Below, one piece after another: positions 48,614 to 59,466 of a stretch of 64,000 bases of DNA (position 1 is its first letter; each line of letters starts with the position of its first letter). The stretch is from Hyaloraphidium curvatum (taxonomy: Eukaryota > Monoblepharomycota > Hyaloraphidiomycetes > Hyaloraphidiales > Hyaloraphidiaceae), in contig JAIVFI010000003.1 of the NCBI GenBank assembly GCA_025558095.1, forward strand, positions 682,001 through 746,000, given 5' to 3'. The notes beneath the pieces were generated by a model, which ran no database searches, was not told where the DNA came from, and saw nothing but the letters and a program-made list of their open reading frames with translations. Position numbers and translations under genes: made by a program.

Positions 48614-50346
48614 TCACTCGGGCCGGCCGATCACCTCGACCTTGAACCCGATCTTCCTCAGCTTGGCGCTGTCCAGGATCAGGCGCCCGTCGAACACGAA
48701 CGCGGGCTTGTTCATGCTCTTGTAGATCCTGCGGGGCGCCGCGGACGCGTCAGCTCGGCCTCCACCCCCCGCCGCGAGGGAAACCCACTTCTCGTAGTCG
48801 AGCTCCTTGAACTCGTCCCACTCGGTCACCACCACCAGCGCGTCCGCGCCCTCGCACGCCTCGTACGCCGACCCGCAGATGGTCACGCGCCGCTTGACCT
48901 CGTCCAGGCCCGAGCTGACGCCGGGCTCGCTGAGGTCCATCATGATCTGCGCGTGCTCGACCTTGGGGTCGTACAGCCGGATGTTGGCCGTCTCCTGCAT
49001 GAGGTATTTGATCAGGGTGATGGCCGCCGACTCGCGGGTGTCGCCCGTGTTCTTCTTGAAGGCGAAGCCGAGCACGGCGATCTGGTTCGGCGGGGAGCAG
49101 GGATCAGACCGGTGACGACGGCCCTCACGGGCAAGAGGGGCCCACCTTCTTGTTGGTAACGGTGTGGAACAGCGCGTCGACGATCCGGCCGACGAAGCGC
49201 TTCTTCTGGTACTCGTTGATGATGACGACCTGGCGCCAGTACTCGGCCACCTCCTTGAGGTGGAGCGACTCGCAGAGCCAGACCAGGTTGAGGATGTCCT
49301 TCTGGAAGCAGGAACCGCCGAACCCTGGCGACAGAAAAGCAGGTGAGCGGGTCGTCGGGGCGGCGGGTGCGGCGGGGAGAGGCCCACCGACGGAGGCCTT
49401 GAGGAACTTGGGCCCAATACGCGAGTCCCGGCCACAGGCGAACGCGACCTCGTCGACATCCGCACCCGTGGCCTCGCACAGCGCGCTGAGCGAGTTGATG
49501 CTGCTGATCCGCTGGGCCAGGAGCGCGTTGGCGGCCTGCCCAAGAGGGGAGAGATCAGTGGCCCGTCCGGGCGACCCGGGGGTGTTTTGGTGCCACCCAC
49601 CAGCTTGGAGAGCTCCGAGGACCACAGGTTCATCGTGATGATGCGGTCCTGCGGCACCCAGTTGGCGTAGACGTCCGCGAGGGCCTTCTGGGCCTTGATG
49701 CCCTCGGGCGTCTGCAGCGAGCCAATGAGCACGCGGTCCGGCGCGAACAGGTCCTGTATCGCTGTGCCCTCCGCCAGGAACTCGGGGTTGGAGAGGATGT
49801 CGAACCGCAGGCCGTCGCGCGAGTTGGCCTCGAGGATGGTGCGCATGGCGTCGGCGGTGCGGCAGGGCACGGTCGACTTTTCCACGACGATCTTGGACGA
49901 GGTGGCGACCTGGGCAATGCGGCGCGTGGCGGCCTCGATGTAGGTGAGGTCCGCCGCGGAGCCGCTGCCCAGGCCGGCCTTCTTTGTGGGGGTGTTTACC
50001 GAAACGAAGATGAGGTCGGCCTCGATGATGCCGCCGTCGACGTCGGTGGAGAAGAAGAGGTTGCGGCCGCGGCAGGCCTTGACGACGTCGTCCAGCCCGG
50101 GCTCGTAGATGGGCAGCACGTCCGAGTTCCAGGCCTCGATGCGGGCCGGGTTCACGTCGACGATGGTGACCTTTATCCGCGGGCACTTGTAAGCAATGAC
50201 GGCGCAGGTCGGGCCGCCTGGGTCAGGGCGTCAGCGTGCGGGCGGCGAGCGGCGAGGCGGGGGCACGCACCGACGTAGCCAGCGCCGATACAGCAAATCT
50301 TGAAGTCGTAGTGGTCGCCGTTGACGGCGGGGCCGGCGGCAGCCAT
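48614..50346 (-). CDS. UGDH: UDP-glucose 6-dehydrogenase
   Basis: UGDH oxidises UDP-glucose to UDP-glucuronate with two NAD+, feeding glucuronic acid and xylose into glycans or walls. The start [20 protein letters not shown] leads to the NAD motif GAGYVGGPT, which is split by an intron. Other blocks are [49 protein letters not shown] and [13 protein letters not shown]. The catalytic Cys is in [13 protein letters not shown], and the C-terminal domain begins [20 protein letters not shown]. The last intron uses donor GTGGGT to join EK to [15 protein letters not shown]. Reading straight through it keeps frame but inserts an Ala/Gly-rich block. Length after splicing is about 480 aa, normal. Confidence 0.95.
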
Positions 50347-50561
50347 TGCGGGCGGCGGGCGGCGGGGAGAGCGGGGCGGCGGGGCAGAGGCAGGATCCGG
50401 GGCCGGAATGGGGCGGCAGAGGGGCGGCGAGAGGGGAGTCCCGTGTGTTTGTGCTGCGGCCGGGCGCGCGCGAGGTGGGATCGCGTCAGCCACGCGAACC
50501 AAAGCGGGGCCCGGGTCCCGCCGCCTATCGCGAGCCAATCAGACGATGCCGCGGTAGCGCG

Positions 50562-52149
50562 ATGCGGCACCCGCTCGACACCGACGACTCGGACGGCGGC
50601 GATGCGCCGGCGGGCCCGGCACGCGCACCCCCGCCCGCCGCGCCCCCCGCATTGCCGTCGCCCCCGCGGACGTCCCTCGCGGCCCCGCCGCCCGCGACCA
50701 GCCCGCCGCGGCAGCCGCCACGCGCGCCGGTGGTCCAGATGGTCGCCGCGGAGGAGATCGATGACGTGGAGGACGCTGGCACGGGGGAGCCCGGGGACCC
50801 ACGCGCCCCGTCCCCAAACGCGTCCGCACAGAACGCGTCGCCGCCCTCGAGGCCGCCCGACGCCGCGCAGCTCACCGCAGCGACCATCGCCCTCTCGCGG
50901 GACCTGTACAAGCTGGGCCTGGCGTACCTGCGCCGCGACCCCGCGGTCGACCCCGTCGAGCTGGGCCTGGCCGGCATCTTCGACCGCTTCCCCGAGATCG
51001 CCGAGGACCCGTGCTTCCACGACTTTGTCGACCTCGCGCGCCGCCCAGAGGCCGCGGGCCTGGTGCGCTCGATAAACGACTTTGTCGCAAACGACCTCCC
51101 GCTGGCCCCGCGGCACCCGCTGGCACCCGTGCGCGCGGGCGCAAAGATCCAGCGCGCCATGGAGGCATGGGAGGCCGACCCGCTGTTTGCCGACGACGCC
51201 GGCGCGTCGGCATTGCAGGGCCTGGAGTCGTACCTCTTTGCCCGGCTGGCTCCGCACCAGACCCTACCCACCGCAGAAGACCGCGCGCGCGACGGCGCGC
51301 TGCACTTCCGCGCGGCCCTGCTGAACGCCGCGGGCCTGTCGCTGGCGGACCTGGGGATGCCGGAGGACCACGCGGAGGCGGTGCAGAAGATGGTCAAGTA
51401 CGGCGGGTTCGAGCTGCTCAAGATCGACATGATCGGCACGCCGCGGCTGCGGGTGCGTGCCATCGTCAACTTCCACAAGGCGGCCATCGGTGGGGCGTCG
51501 TTCCGGCCGACGAGTTTCCCGCTGACCGGCCCGGTTCCGCAGACCTCATCTCGGCCTTCCTCGCCGAGGGCGGCGGCTCCCTCCCCAGCCCGCGCACCAG
51601 CCGCGCCGTGGCCGAGTCGCTTCCCCTCGGCGGCGACGTCGTGCTGCCGGCGCTCATCTGGGTCATCCTTAGGTGGGCCGATCGTCAGCCGATGCGGTGC
51701 CGAGAGCCGACAGCTGCCGACAGGGTCAACCCGCCGCACCTCCCCTCCAACCTCGCCATGCTGCAGCGCTTCCGCTACGCGGGCTTCCTGACGGGCGAGG
51801 AGGGCTTCGCCTTCACCAACCTCGTGCGTTTGCCCGCTCCTGCCCCCGATCTCCGCTGACGGTCCCGCAGAGCGCCGCCATCACCTTCCTCGAAACCGCG
51901 GACCTCACCCTCTTTGGCGTCGCCCCGCAGCTCGCGGAGCGGTATCCCCCCCGCGCGGACCCCGCGGCGCCGCCGTCGCCGCCGCCGCCTCCGCCCGCAC
52001 CTGCCCCCGAGGAGCCCCGGGGGGAGGCGACGGAGGGATCGGGGCCGCCGCCGCCGCCGGCGCTGCCGTTCGAGCCGATGCAGCGGGACACGGCGTCAAC
52101 GAGGGGCAACTCGTGGGCTAGCAGCCTCTTGGGCTCCATTAATCGGTAG
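50562..52149 (+). CDS. VPS9-domain Rab5-type exchange factor
   Basis: VPS9 domains load GTP on Rab5/Vps21 in early endosomes. The diagnostic part spans two junctions: GGDVVLPALIWVILR, then VNPPHLPSNLAMLQRFRYAG, then FLTGEEGFAFTNL and QSAAITFLETAD. This corresponds to the Asp and Tyr/Phe-bearing catalytic helices of the family. Upstream helices (LHFRAALLNAAGLSLADLGM) form the helical bundle. The N-terminal about 100 residues are Pro/Ala-rich and disordered, and the C-terminal tail has a polyproline stretch. No CUE, A20 zinc finger or RIN-type domain is visible, so it is closest to plain Vps9/Rabex catalytic cores. The start at 50562 (MRHPLDTDDSDGG) faces UGDH across 215 bp. Confidence 0.85.
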
Positions 52150-52241
52150 TAGCGAAAGATTGGGCGGGCGCGCGCCAAAACAGATTGACGCCTCCTCGCG
52201 CAAAAGCCGTTCCACGACCGCCCGCGGACACGCATCGCGCC

Positions 52242-53825
52242 ATGCGGAGCGCCGGAGCGCGGTCCTTTGCGCGGCTGGCGCGGCCGCCGGGGCCACAGCG
52301 CGGTCCTGCGAGGACACTGGGAACCGGGGCGGCGCGGGCGCCCTCCGTTGCAGGCGTGCCGCCGGGGAGCGTGCCGAGCCGCCCCGCGTCGTCAGCGGCC
52401 GCGGTGCCGCGTGATGTGCCGCCGCGTGATGTGCCCGCGTGGCCCGGCGTCGGGCAGGGCGCGGCCGCACAGGGGCACACGAGCGGGGCCGGCTGGGGCG
52501 ACGCCGTCGCGCGCGCAGAGGCCGTGGTGCACCCCGCCGGCGGCTCGGTCATCGACCCCGCGCGGCTGCTCGGCGCGGACCTCGCGGTCATCGCCGCGCA
52601 GATCCGCCGGCTGCTGGGCTCGGGCCACCCGGTGCTCAACACCGTGTCGGCGTACTACTTCAACGCGCAGGGCAAGCACGTGCGGCCGCTGATCGTGCTG
52701 CTCATGTCCATGGCGACGAGCGTGGCGCCCAAGGCACGCCGCGCCCAGCCGCTGGACGAGGACGCGATCGACCGCCCGCTGGCGCCCGGCCGCGTGCGCT
52801 ACCCCCCGCCCGCACCCGACGCCCCCGACGCCTCGCCGCTGCTGCTCGCGGACGCCGCAGCGGACCCCGCCCGCCCGCACATCCTGCCCGCGCAGAAGCG
52901 CCTGGCCGAGATCACGGAGATGATCCACACCGCCTCGCTGCTGCACGACGACGTGATCGACGAGTCGCCCACCCGCCGCGCCCAGCCGTCGGCCAACGCC
53001 GCGTTCGGCAACAAGATGGCCGTGCTGGCCGGGGACTTTTTGCTGGCGCGCGCGTCGGTCGCGCTGGCCCGGCTGCGCGACGTCGAGGTCGTGGAGCTGC
53101 TGGCGACCGTCATCTCCAACCTCGTCGAGGGCGAGTTCATGCAGCTGCGCAACTCGCAGGCCGCCGACGCCGAGGGCCGCGCGATGGACCGCTTCGAGTA
53201 CTACCTGGAAAAGACGTACCTCAAGACGGCCAGCCTGATCGCAAAGAGCTGCAGGGCCGCGGCCGTGCTGGGCGGGTGCACCGCCGAGGTCGTCGAACAG
53301 GCGTACGAGTACGGGCGGAGCGCGGGCTTGGCCTTTCAGGTACACCCCCATCCTGCTCTTCGGTTGCCTCCCCCGCTGGGCTGACGGGCTCCATCCCCGC
53401 CCCCCCCCCCCTCCCCCTTGGCAGATCGTCGACGACATGCTCGACTTTGTCTCGACCTCCGAGGCCCTGGGCAAGCCCAAGGGCGCGGACCTGAACCTGG
53501 GTCTGGCCACGGCGCCGGTGCTCTACGCGGCGGAGGAGTTTCCTCAGCTGAACGAGCTGATCGAGCGCAAGTTCTCGCACGAAGGCGACGTCGACACGGT
53601 GGGCGCGCCGTATCTGCCGCCATCAGAGCTGCCCTGACCACGCCCGACGCCCGCACATGCCAGGCATTCGAGCTCGTGCACCGCAGCCGGGGGATCGAGC
53701 GCACGCGGGCGCTGGCCGAGGAGCACTGCCGGCGCGCCGTGGATGCCGTGCGCATCCTGCCGCCGTCCGAGGCGCGCGAGGCCATGATCCAATTGACCAA
53801 CACCATCTTGACGCGGAGGAAGTAG
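52242..53825 (+). CDS. COQ1: COQ1 polyprenyl diphosphate synthase (ubiquinone side chain), mitochondrial
   Basis: This trans-prenyltransferase builds the long isoprenoid tail of ubiquinone. The N-terminus (MRSAGARSFARLARPPGPQR) is Arg/Ala-rich and fits a mitochondrial presequence. The family region starts AYYFNAQGKHVRPLIVLLMS. The first aspartate motif is LLHDDVIDESPTRR, and the second is QIVDDMLDFVSTSEALGKPK, immediately after an 85 nt intron (53340-53424) with a C-rich tract before its acceptor. GDFLLARASVALARL and EGEFMQLRN are also present. About 50 extra residues rich in Pro, Ala and Asp sit between KARRAQPLDED and LPAQKRLAEI. A further intron joins DVDTV to AFELVHRSRGIERTRALAEE. Confidence 0.92.
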
Positions 53826-54113
53826 GGCAGGCGGATCTTTGTCTCTTGATAGATCTTGGTGCGACGATCACGTGCAATAATGGCCGCCTGCCCGCGACCG
53901 GGGGTCAGCAATCAACTCCGACCTCCAATTCGCTTTTGCCCCCCGGGCCACAGCTCCCGGCCCGGCAGCCGGCAAAAGGGGATTTGCAGCCTCGGGGCCC
54001 GGCCGCCTCCCCCGCCCCGGTGCCCGGGTGGTTTGCGTGCCGGGGGAGCCAGGGTTGCCTTGTTTGCCCGCCGACCCCCGGCATCGAGCATCGCGGCATG
54101 CCCCTTCCCGCCC

Positions 54114-56340
54114 ATGCCTGACGGCGCGATGGCGATGCCAGCTGCGCCGCTGAAGCCGGGCGTGCCCCGCGGGGCGGACGCCGACGAGCGGCTCGACGCG
54201 CGGATCCGCCGGCTCGAGCTGTCGCTGTCGCTGGACAGAATGCTCCCCGCGCTGCCGTCGGCGCGCGTGCACTCCGACCGCCGCGCGCCCGACCGGTGGG
54301 CGACAATCGACGACGACGACGAAGAGGGCGGGCCGGCTGGCCGGGACTCCGACCGCCCGCGCTCGTGGTGGACCGCACTCGTCGGCGGCGGCCGGCTGGC
54401 AAAGGACAGGCCCGCGGCAAACGGCTGCCTCGCATCGGGTGGCAGTCCGAAGAGGCAGGCACGGCCCGGCGAGCGCTCGCCGCCCGCCGGCACCCCCGGC
54501 GCCGATCCCCCGGGGGCCGTGCACCGCTCCGGCTCGGCGCAGCTGCCGCCGTCGCGCAAATGGGCCGGCGACCCGCACAGCCCGCAGATGCCCGCCATCC
54601 TCGTCAACTCGCGCGGCTCCTCGGCCACGGACTTTTCCTCGGGCCGCGCGTCCTACGCCTCCCTGCCCAGCTCGCCGCGCACTGGCACGCTCTCCAACGC
54701 CGCCCTGCAGGCGTTCCGCGGAGACGAGATAAAGAGCCTGTCGGGCCTGACCTTGTTCGGCGACTCGGAGGGCGAGCTCGCCGCCCTGCAGCGCAACCTC
54801 CCCCCGTCCTCCTCGGGCTCCGACCCGCAGCCCTCGGCTGCCCAGCACTCCAAGGGCACCGCCAACGGCAAGGCCCTGCCGCCCAAGCTGGTGCTCAACA
54901 GCGACCTCTCGAGCGGCAAGCTGGCCGCGATAAAGGAGTCGGCTGCCGATGCCGAGGACCGGGAGCGCAACAGCCGGCACCGCGAGGTGGTCGAGCTGCA
55001 GAACGGGACCAGGCCGCTGCCGCCCGAGTTTGTGTCGCAGTACCGCATCGGGGAGCTGCTCGGCGACGGGGCGTTCGGGTTCGTCATGACGGCGACTTGC
55101 CTCAAGACGGGCAAGGAGGTGGGCTGCGGAGCTCTTGTGCAACGCGCTTTTGCTGACGACGATGTGCAGGTCGCGGTCAAGTTCATCCTGCGGGAAAAGA
55201 TCGCCAGCGAGCTGTGGACCGTCGATCCGCGCTTCGGCAGGCTGCCGATGGAGGTGCACGTGCTCAGCAGCCTGGACCACCCCAACATCGTCAAGTACCT
55301 GGGCCATTTTTCCGACGCCGATCGCTTCATCATGGTCACGGAGCTGCACGGGACCCAGTGGCACGCCGACAACCACGAGCTCAACTCGAACCGCAACCCC
55401 GGGCTGCTCAAGGAGACGCCGACGAGCCCGCACCTCGAGGGGTCCGCCGCCGCCGAGTGCTCCCCGCTGCATCGGTTGACCCCGGAGCAGGAGAGGAAGA
55501 TCAAGCGGAGGGTGCCATGCGACCTCTTCCAGTGCATCGACGCACGTGGGTCACCCTGCGCATATGGCAGCCGATCGCGCTCCCTGACTGGCGGACCGCC
55601 GCAGATTCTCGGCTCCTGGATAGCACGTGTCGGTACATCTTTGCCCAGATCGCCCTGGCGGTGCACTACATGCACTCCAAGGGCTTCATCCACCGCGATC
55701 TCAAGGACGAGGTGGGTTGCCTGCCTTGCACAAACTTTAAAGTCTCACCGCAGGGCCCCGCAGAACGTCGTGGTGGACGCGGACTACAACGTCAAGCTGA
55801 TCGACTTTGGCTCCGCGGCCCGCATTCCTCGCACGCCGGACGAGTACTTCACCTACTCCAAGTTCAACGGGACTCTGCACTTTGCCGCGCCGGAAATCTG
55901 CCGGCGGCAGCCGTACCGCGGACCGGAGGCGGAGGTCTGGTAGGTTGCCGCAACCCTGGCTCTGCGAAGCGACAGCCGACGAGTCTCGCAGGTCGCTGGG
56001 TGTGCTGCTCTTCATCATGGTCTTTGCCGAGAGCCCGTTTGCGACGCGGGACGATACCATCAAGGGCCAGTTCCGCTTCCCGCGGTCGGACGTCGATCCA
56101 GGTGAGCTCGTGCATCTGAGGCGTCCGCGTCCCGCCGCTGATACCGCGATCGTTCCGCAGCCTGCGCCGACCTGATCCGCAGGATGCTGACCTACGACGA
56201 GAAGGCCCGGATTACCATTGACGAGGTGGGTCTGCCGCGTCTGCGTTGCACGAGAGACCTGACGGGTCGACGCGCAGATACTTGAGCACGAATGGCTGAA
56301 AACTGACATTGTTTCGTTGCGGAGGAGCGGGAGGCAGTGA
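54114..56340 (+). CDS. PAS-kinase-type Ser/Thr kinase (PSK/PASK), no visible PAS domain
   Basis: PAS kinases couple nutrient state to glycogen and translation control. The kinase domain is closest to PASK: YRIGELLGDGAFGFVMTA, the Lys in VAVKFILREKIASELW, DPRFGRLPMEVHVLSSLDHP and the catalytic loop FIHRDLKDENVVVDADYNVK. The DFG motif is LIDFGSAARI, followed by GTLHFAAPEICRRQPYRGPE and WSLGVLLFIMVFAESPF. The HRDLKDEN and PYRGPE signatures separate it from AMPK-like kinases. About 300 N-terminal residues are Ser/Pro-rich and disordered, with no PAS fold that I can see. An insertion of about 55 residues sits between ELHG and CDLFQCID in the hinge/alpha-D region. The last exons are small and end LRRSGRQ at 56340. 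Confidence 0.88.
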
Positions 56341-56617
56341 TACCACGGTGATAAGGAGAGAGCTAGCTGCTGAAAATGGTCATCGTTATGTATGTGCTTT
56401 GTGTCAAGAGCTGGGTTGCTGCGAGGGAGGAGCCTGCTGGTGATATGAGCCGGACGACCCTGGCTGCCCCGACCGGACCTCTCCCTGCTGATTCCACCGA
56501 GATTGCGTGCACGATTTCGCGATGCTTCGGCAAACAGGCGCAGGTACCGCTCCTCCTTTACTCTGCGGCGCATCGCGCCCCTAGGCCCCACCCTGACGCG
56601 CCGCCACGCGCCTAGAT

Positions 56618-58532
56618 ATGACCCAGGCCACCTCCTTCGTTTTCGAACAAGCGCAGAGGGGTTGGCATTCAAACGGCGGTAAAGCGGACCGCCGGACGTA
56701 TCCGGCCTACATGCGGCGAGGTTGGCTGCCCCGCGGTCTCGGGAACGCGCCACCGCTCATGGGCGCTGCAGAGTCGCCGCAGGTGACCAAGACCAAGATC
56801 GTGGCCACCATCGGACCGGCGTCGTCATCGTTGGACGCGATCGCCCAGTTTGTCGAGGACGGTGTCAACGTCTTCAGGCTGAACCTGAGCCACTGCACCC
56901 ACGAAGTACGGTCCGCCTGGCGTCTGGCGTGGCCGGGGGGCTGACCCCGGAACCCGGCGCAGTTCGCCCGCAAGGTCATTGAGGATCTGCGGTACTACCT
57001 TTCCTCGACCAAGACCGTGGCGGAAGTGGGCGTCTGGATCGACATCAACGGGCCCAAGGTCCGCTCGGGGCCTCTCAGGGACGGGAAGCCGGTGCAGCTC
57101 AAGGCGGGGCAGGACTTCTACGTCGTCAACGACGAAAACACCATCGGGGATGAGACCAGGATCGTGACGACGTACACCAAGAAGCTGCTGGAGATTGGGG
57201 ACAAGATTGGTGGGCTGAACCTGCCTGTGCCGCTTCTTTTGCTCAGCGTCCGCCACCGCGACAGTCATCGACGACGGCATGATCTCGCTCACCGTCCAAG
57301 AGCGCGTGCCGGAGGGAGTGCGCTGCACGGTCGACAACAACGGTGGGGCAGTTTGTTGACTGCCCCTGGGTTCCGGCTGACCCGGTTTGGACTGCAAGGC
57401 GAGCTTGGGGAGTTCAAGGGCATCAACTTCCCGTCCCACGTCCTCGAGGACCTGCCAGCCGTGTCGGAGAAGGATGCCGAGGACCTCAAGTTTGCGCTGG
57501 ACATGGAATGCGACTTCATCAGCGTGTCCTGCATTCGGAACCTGCACGACGTCGAGGAGGTTCGGATGCTGATCGGAAACTCGCGGATAAAGGTCCTTTC
57601 CAAGATCGAAGTGCGTTGGTGGCGGAAACCTGCCCGGGAGTGGTTCTGATCGTGGCTCGGATGCCAGAACGAGCGCAGCTTGGAGAATTTCGAGGCCATC
57701 CTGAGGATCAGCGACGGCATTGTCATTGACCGCGGCTATCTCGGAGCGGAGGTGGACGTCGAGTTCGTCACGACGGCACAGAAGAGGATCATCGCCAGCG
57801 TAGGTGGTTCGCCGGCGAGGTGGTTGCCGGAACTCACGCGCGGAGCGCAGGCAAACGTTTCGGGCAAGCCCGTCTTTGTCAGTAATCAAATGCTCGAGTC
57901 GATGCGGGAGCATCCGCGGCCGAACCGGTCGGAGTCTTCGGATATTGCCAACGCCGTGCTGGACGGGGCGGACGGTTTGGTCCTCAGCGCCGAGACGGCG
58001 GTCGGAAAGTACATCCACGAGAGCGTGCGGATCATGCGGCGGATAGCATGGCACGCCGAGCGCGGCATCAACTACGTAGACTGGCAGGGGAAGCTCATGC
58101 GGACGATCCCGAAGCCGATCGGGGTCTCGGAGAGCATCGCCTCCTCGGCTGTCTTGTGCGCCCGCCAAGTGAACGCCGCGCTCATCATGTGCATCACGGA
58201 GTTTGGCGGGACCGCGCGGCTGATCGCCAAGTACCGGCCAAACATTCCCGTCATCGTCGCGACGCTGGTGCGCCAGACGGCGAGACAGATGGCGTCGTCC
58301 TTTGGGGTCGTCCCGTACTACCACCCCGGCGAACCCGCCAGCATCGTTTACGAGTCGCTCAAGTTCGCCGTGGACCTCGGTTTGTGCCATCCAGGTAGGT
58401 TGTCCGGCGCAAACAGGGGAAGCGAGGCTGATCGGCGGGTCTCCAGGGCAAATCGTCGTAATTACGTCCGGTCAGCACATTGGCTTCGTCGAAGGTACTA
58501 GGAGCGCGTCCGTCACGCCCTACAGGAGCTGA
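56618..58532 (+). CDS. Pyruvate kinase, divergent at active-site positions
   Basis: The fold is clearly pyruvate kinase: [71 protein letters not shown] and [20 protein letters not shown]. The catalytic Lys and metal-ligand Glu of KIE are kept, as are Arg and Asn of RLN. However, the usual ARGDLG reads DRGYLG, so the second metal ligand Asp is Tyr. The usual ATQMLESM reads VSNQMLESM, and the usual LDTKGP reads IDINGP, which replaces a K+-coordinating Thr with Ile. The enzyme may be inactive, altered or a regulatory paralog. Several short introns interrupt the gene. I chose the ATG at 56618, though a Met at 56759 (MGAAESPQV) lies right before the conserved core. Confidence 0.85.
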
Positions 58533-58711
58533 TGCCCGCCCTCCAGGGACGACGACGAAGATGCAGGTTCTGACCATTCCAGAGGGCCTTGCCCAGAGCC
58601 CGAATGGAGAACCCAACGGCCATGGCAACGACGGCTCGGACTAATTCACTCTGGATGTGCTGCTCTGACCCTGAATCCTGGTCATTAAACAATAGATGGC
58701 GCCGCTTGATG

Positions 58712-59301
58712 TCATTGAGGTCCCTTGTTGTGGACATCGTTCTGCCCCTCCCGATTCCTAGCAATCTCGATGGCAAAGAACTGCAACCTCGTTGCAAATG
58801 TGGTGTTGTCCGGGTCATACTCGCCGGCCGCGTTCAAACGCAGCAGGGTGCCGAAGTTGTAGTCCTGAACGCGGTCCTTGTAGCTTTCTATGAATGGCCG
58901 CCACAGCTCTTTCGCCGCAGGAGACTTCAAGTCCTCCTCGTCCAGAACGGCCACGTTGAGATCCGGGAAGGTAGTTCGGAAATCTGGGCCGAGATCGGTC
59001 ACGACAGCGGAGGGTGAGTGGCACTCCCGCACGCACTAGTATAGATGTCGTCGTCCAGACTGCTGAACGTCAGGTACAGGTCATCGGGCCGGGAACAAGC
59101 ACCCACGGAGTCAGCTTCAGCTTCGCGGCCGGCAGACTTGAGAGGAGCTTCATGTATGTCTCCGCGTGTCGAAATGCCTTCTCCGCCCTATCGCACGAGT
59201 CCATCACCGCCACCGGGCCGCTCCGGAACTGCTTCGCACCATTGGCGCTCGATATCGGGGTTGTTCTCGACCGTTTCGGGGTCTATGCTCGAGAGAGACA
59301 T
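58712..59301 (-). CDS. PBDC1: PBDC1 homolog
   Basis: PBDC1 is a small conserved eukaryotic protein; the yeast member (YPL225W/Chp1) is reported to assist folding of elongation factor eEF1A. Four exons are needed. Exon 1 begins MSLSSIDPETVENNPDIE at 59301. A 52 nt intron restores W-AEKAFRHAETYMKLLSSL, a second short intron follows AKLKLTP, and a third joins LDDDIYT to NFRTTFPDLNVAVLDEED. The signature is DYNFGTLLRLNAAGEYDPDN and TRLQFFAIEIARNREG. The assembled order closely follows the human protein through its conserved core and lacks the acidic animal C-terminus. Only the last exon is obvious as a simple open frame. Confidence 0.9.
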
Positions 59302-59466
59302 CGCGTTGAATTGGCGTCTCAGAGGCCGAATTTCCGGCGCTGGACTTGTTGTTTCCGAATTTGATGCACGCTGGTTTTGTCTCGTGCGGGCAAAGGAGGG
59401 CTAGCGGTACGGCTTTCAGCTATTGGACGAACTCTTGGCGTGGGGTCCGGGGACGCAGCCGGTTCA

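Noticed and set aside
53399-53420. A C-rich homopolymer tract.
   Set aside because: It lies just before the acceptor of a COQ1 intron and is explained as a polypyrimidine tract.
53868-55472. A 534-codon open frame on the minus strand opposite the PAS-kinase gene.
   Set aside because: It is antisense to a well-supported kinase. High GC removes stop codons, and the translation is low-complexity and Arg/Gly/Ala-rich with no domain.
56825-58390. A 521-codon minus-strand open frame opposite pyruvate kinase.
   Set aside because: It is a GC-driven shadow of the real gene. It even crosses the real gene's introns without any change in character.
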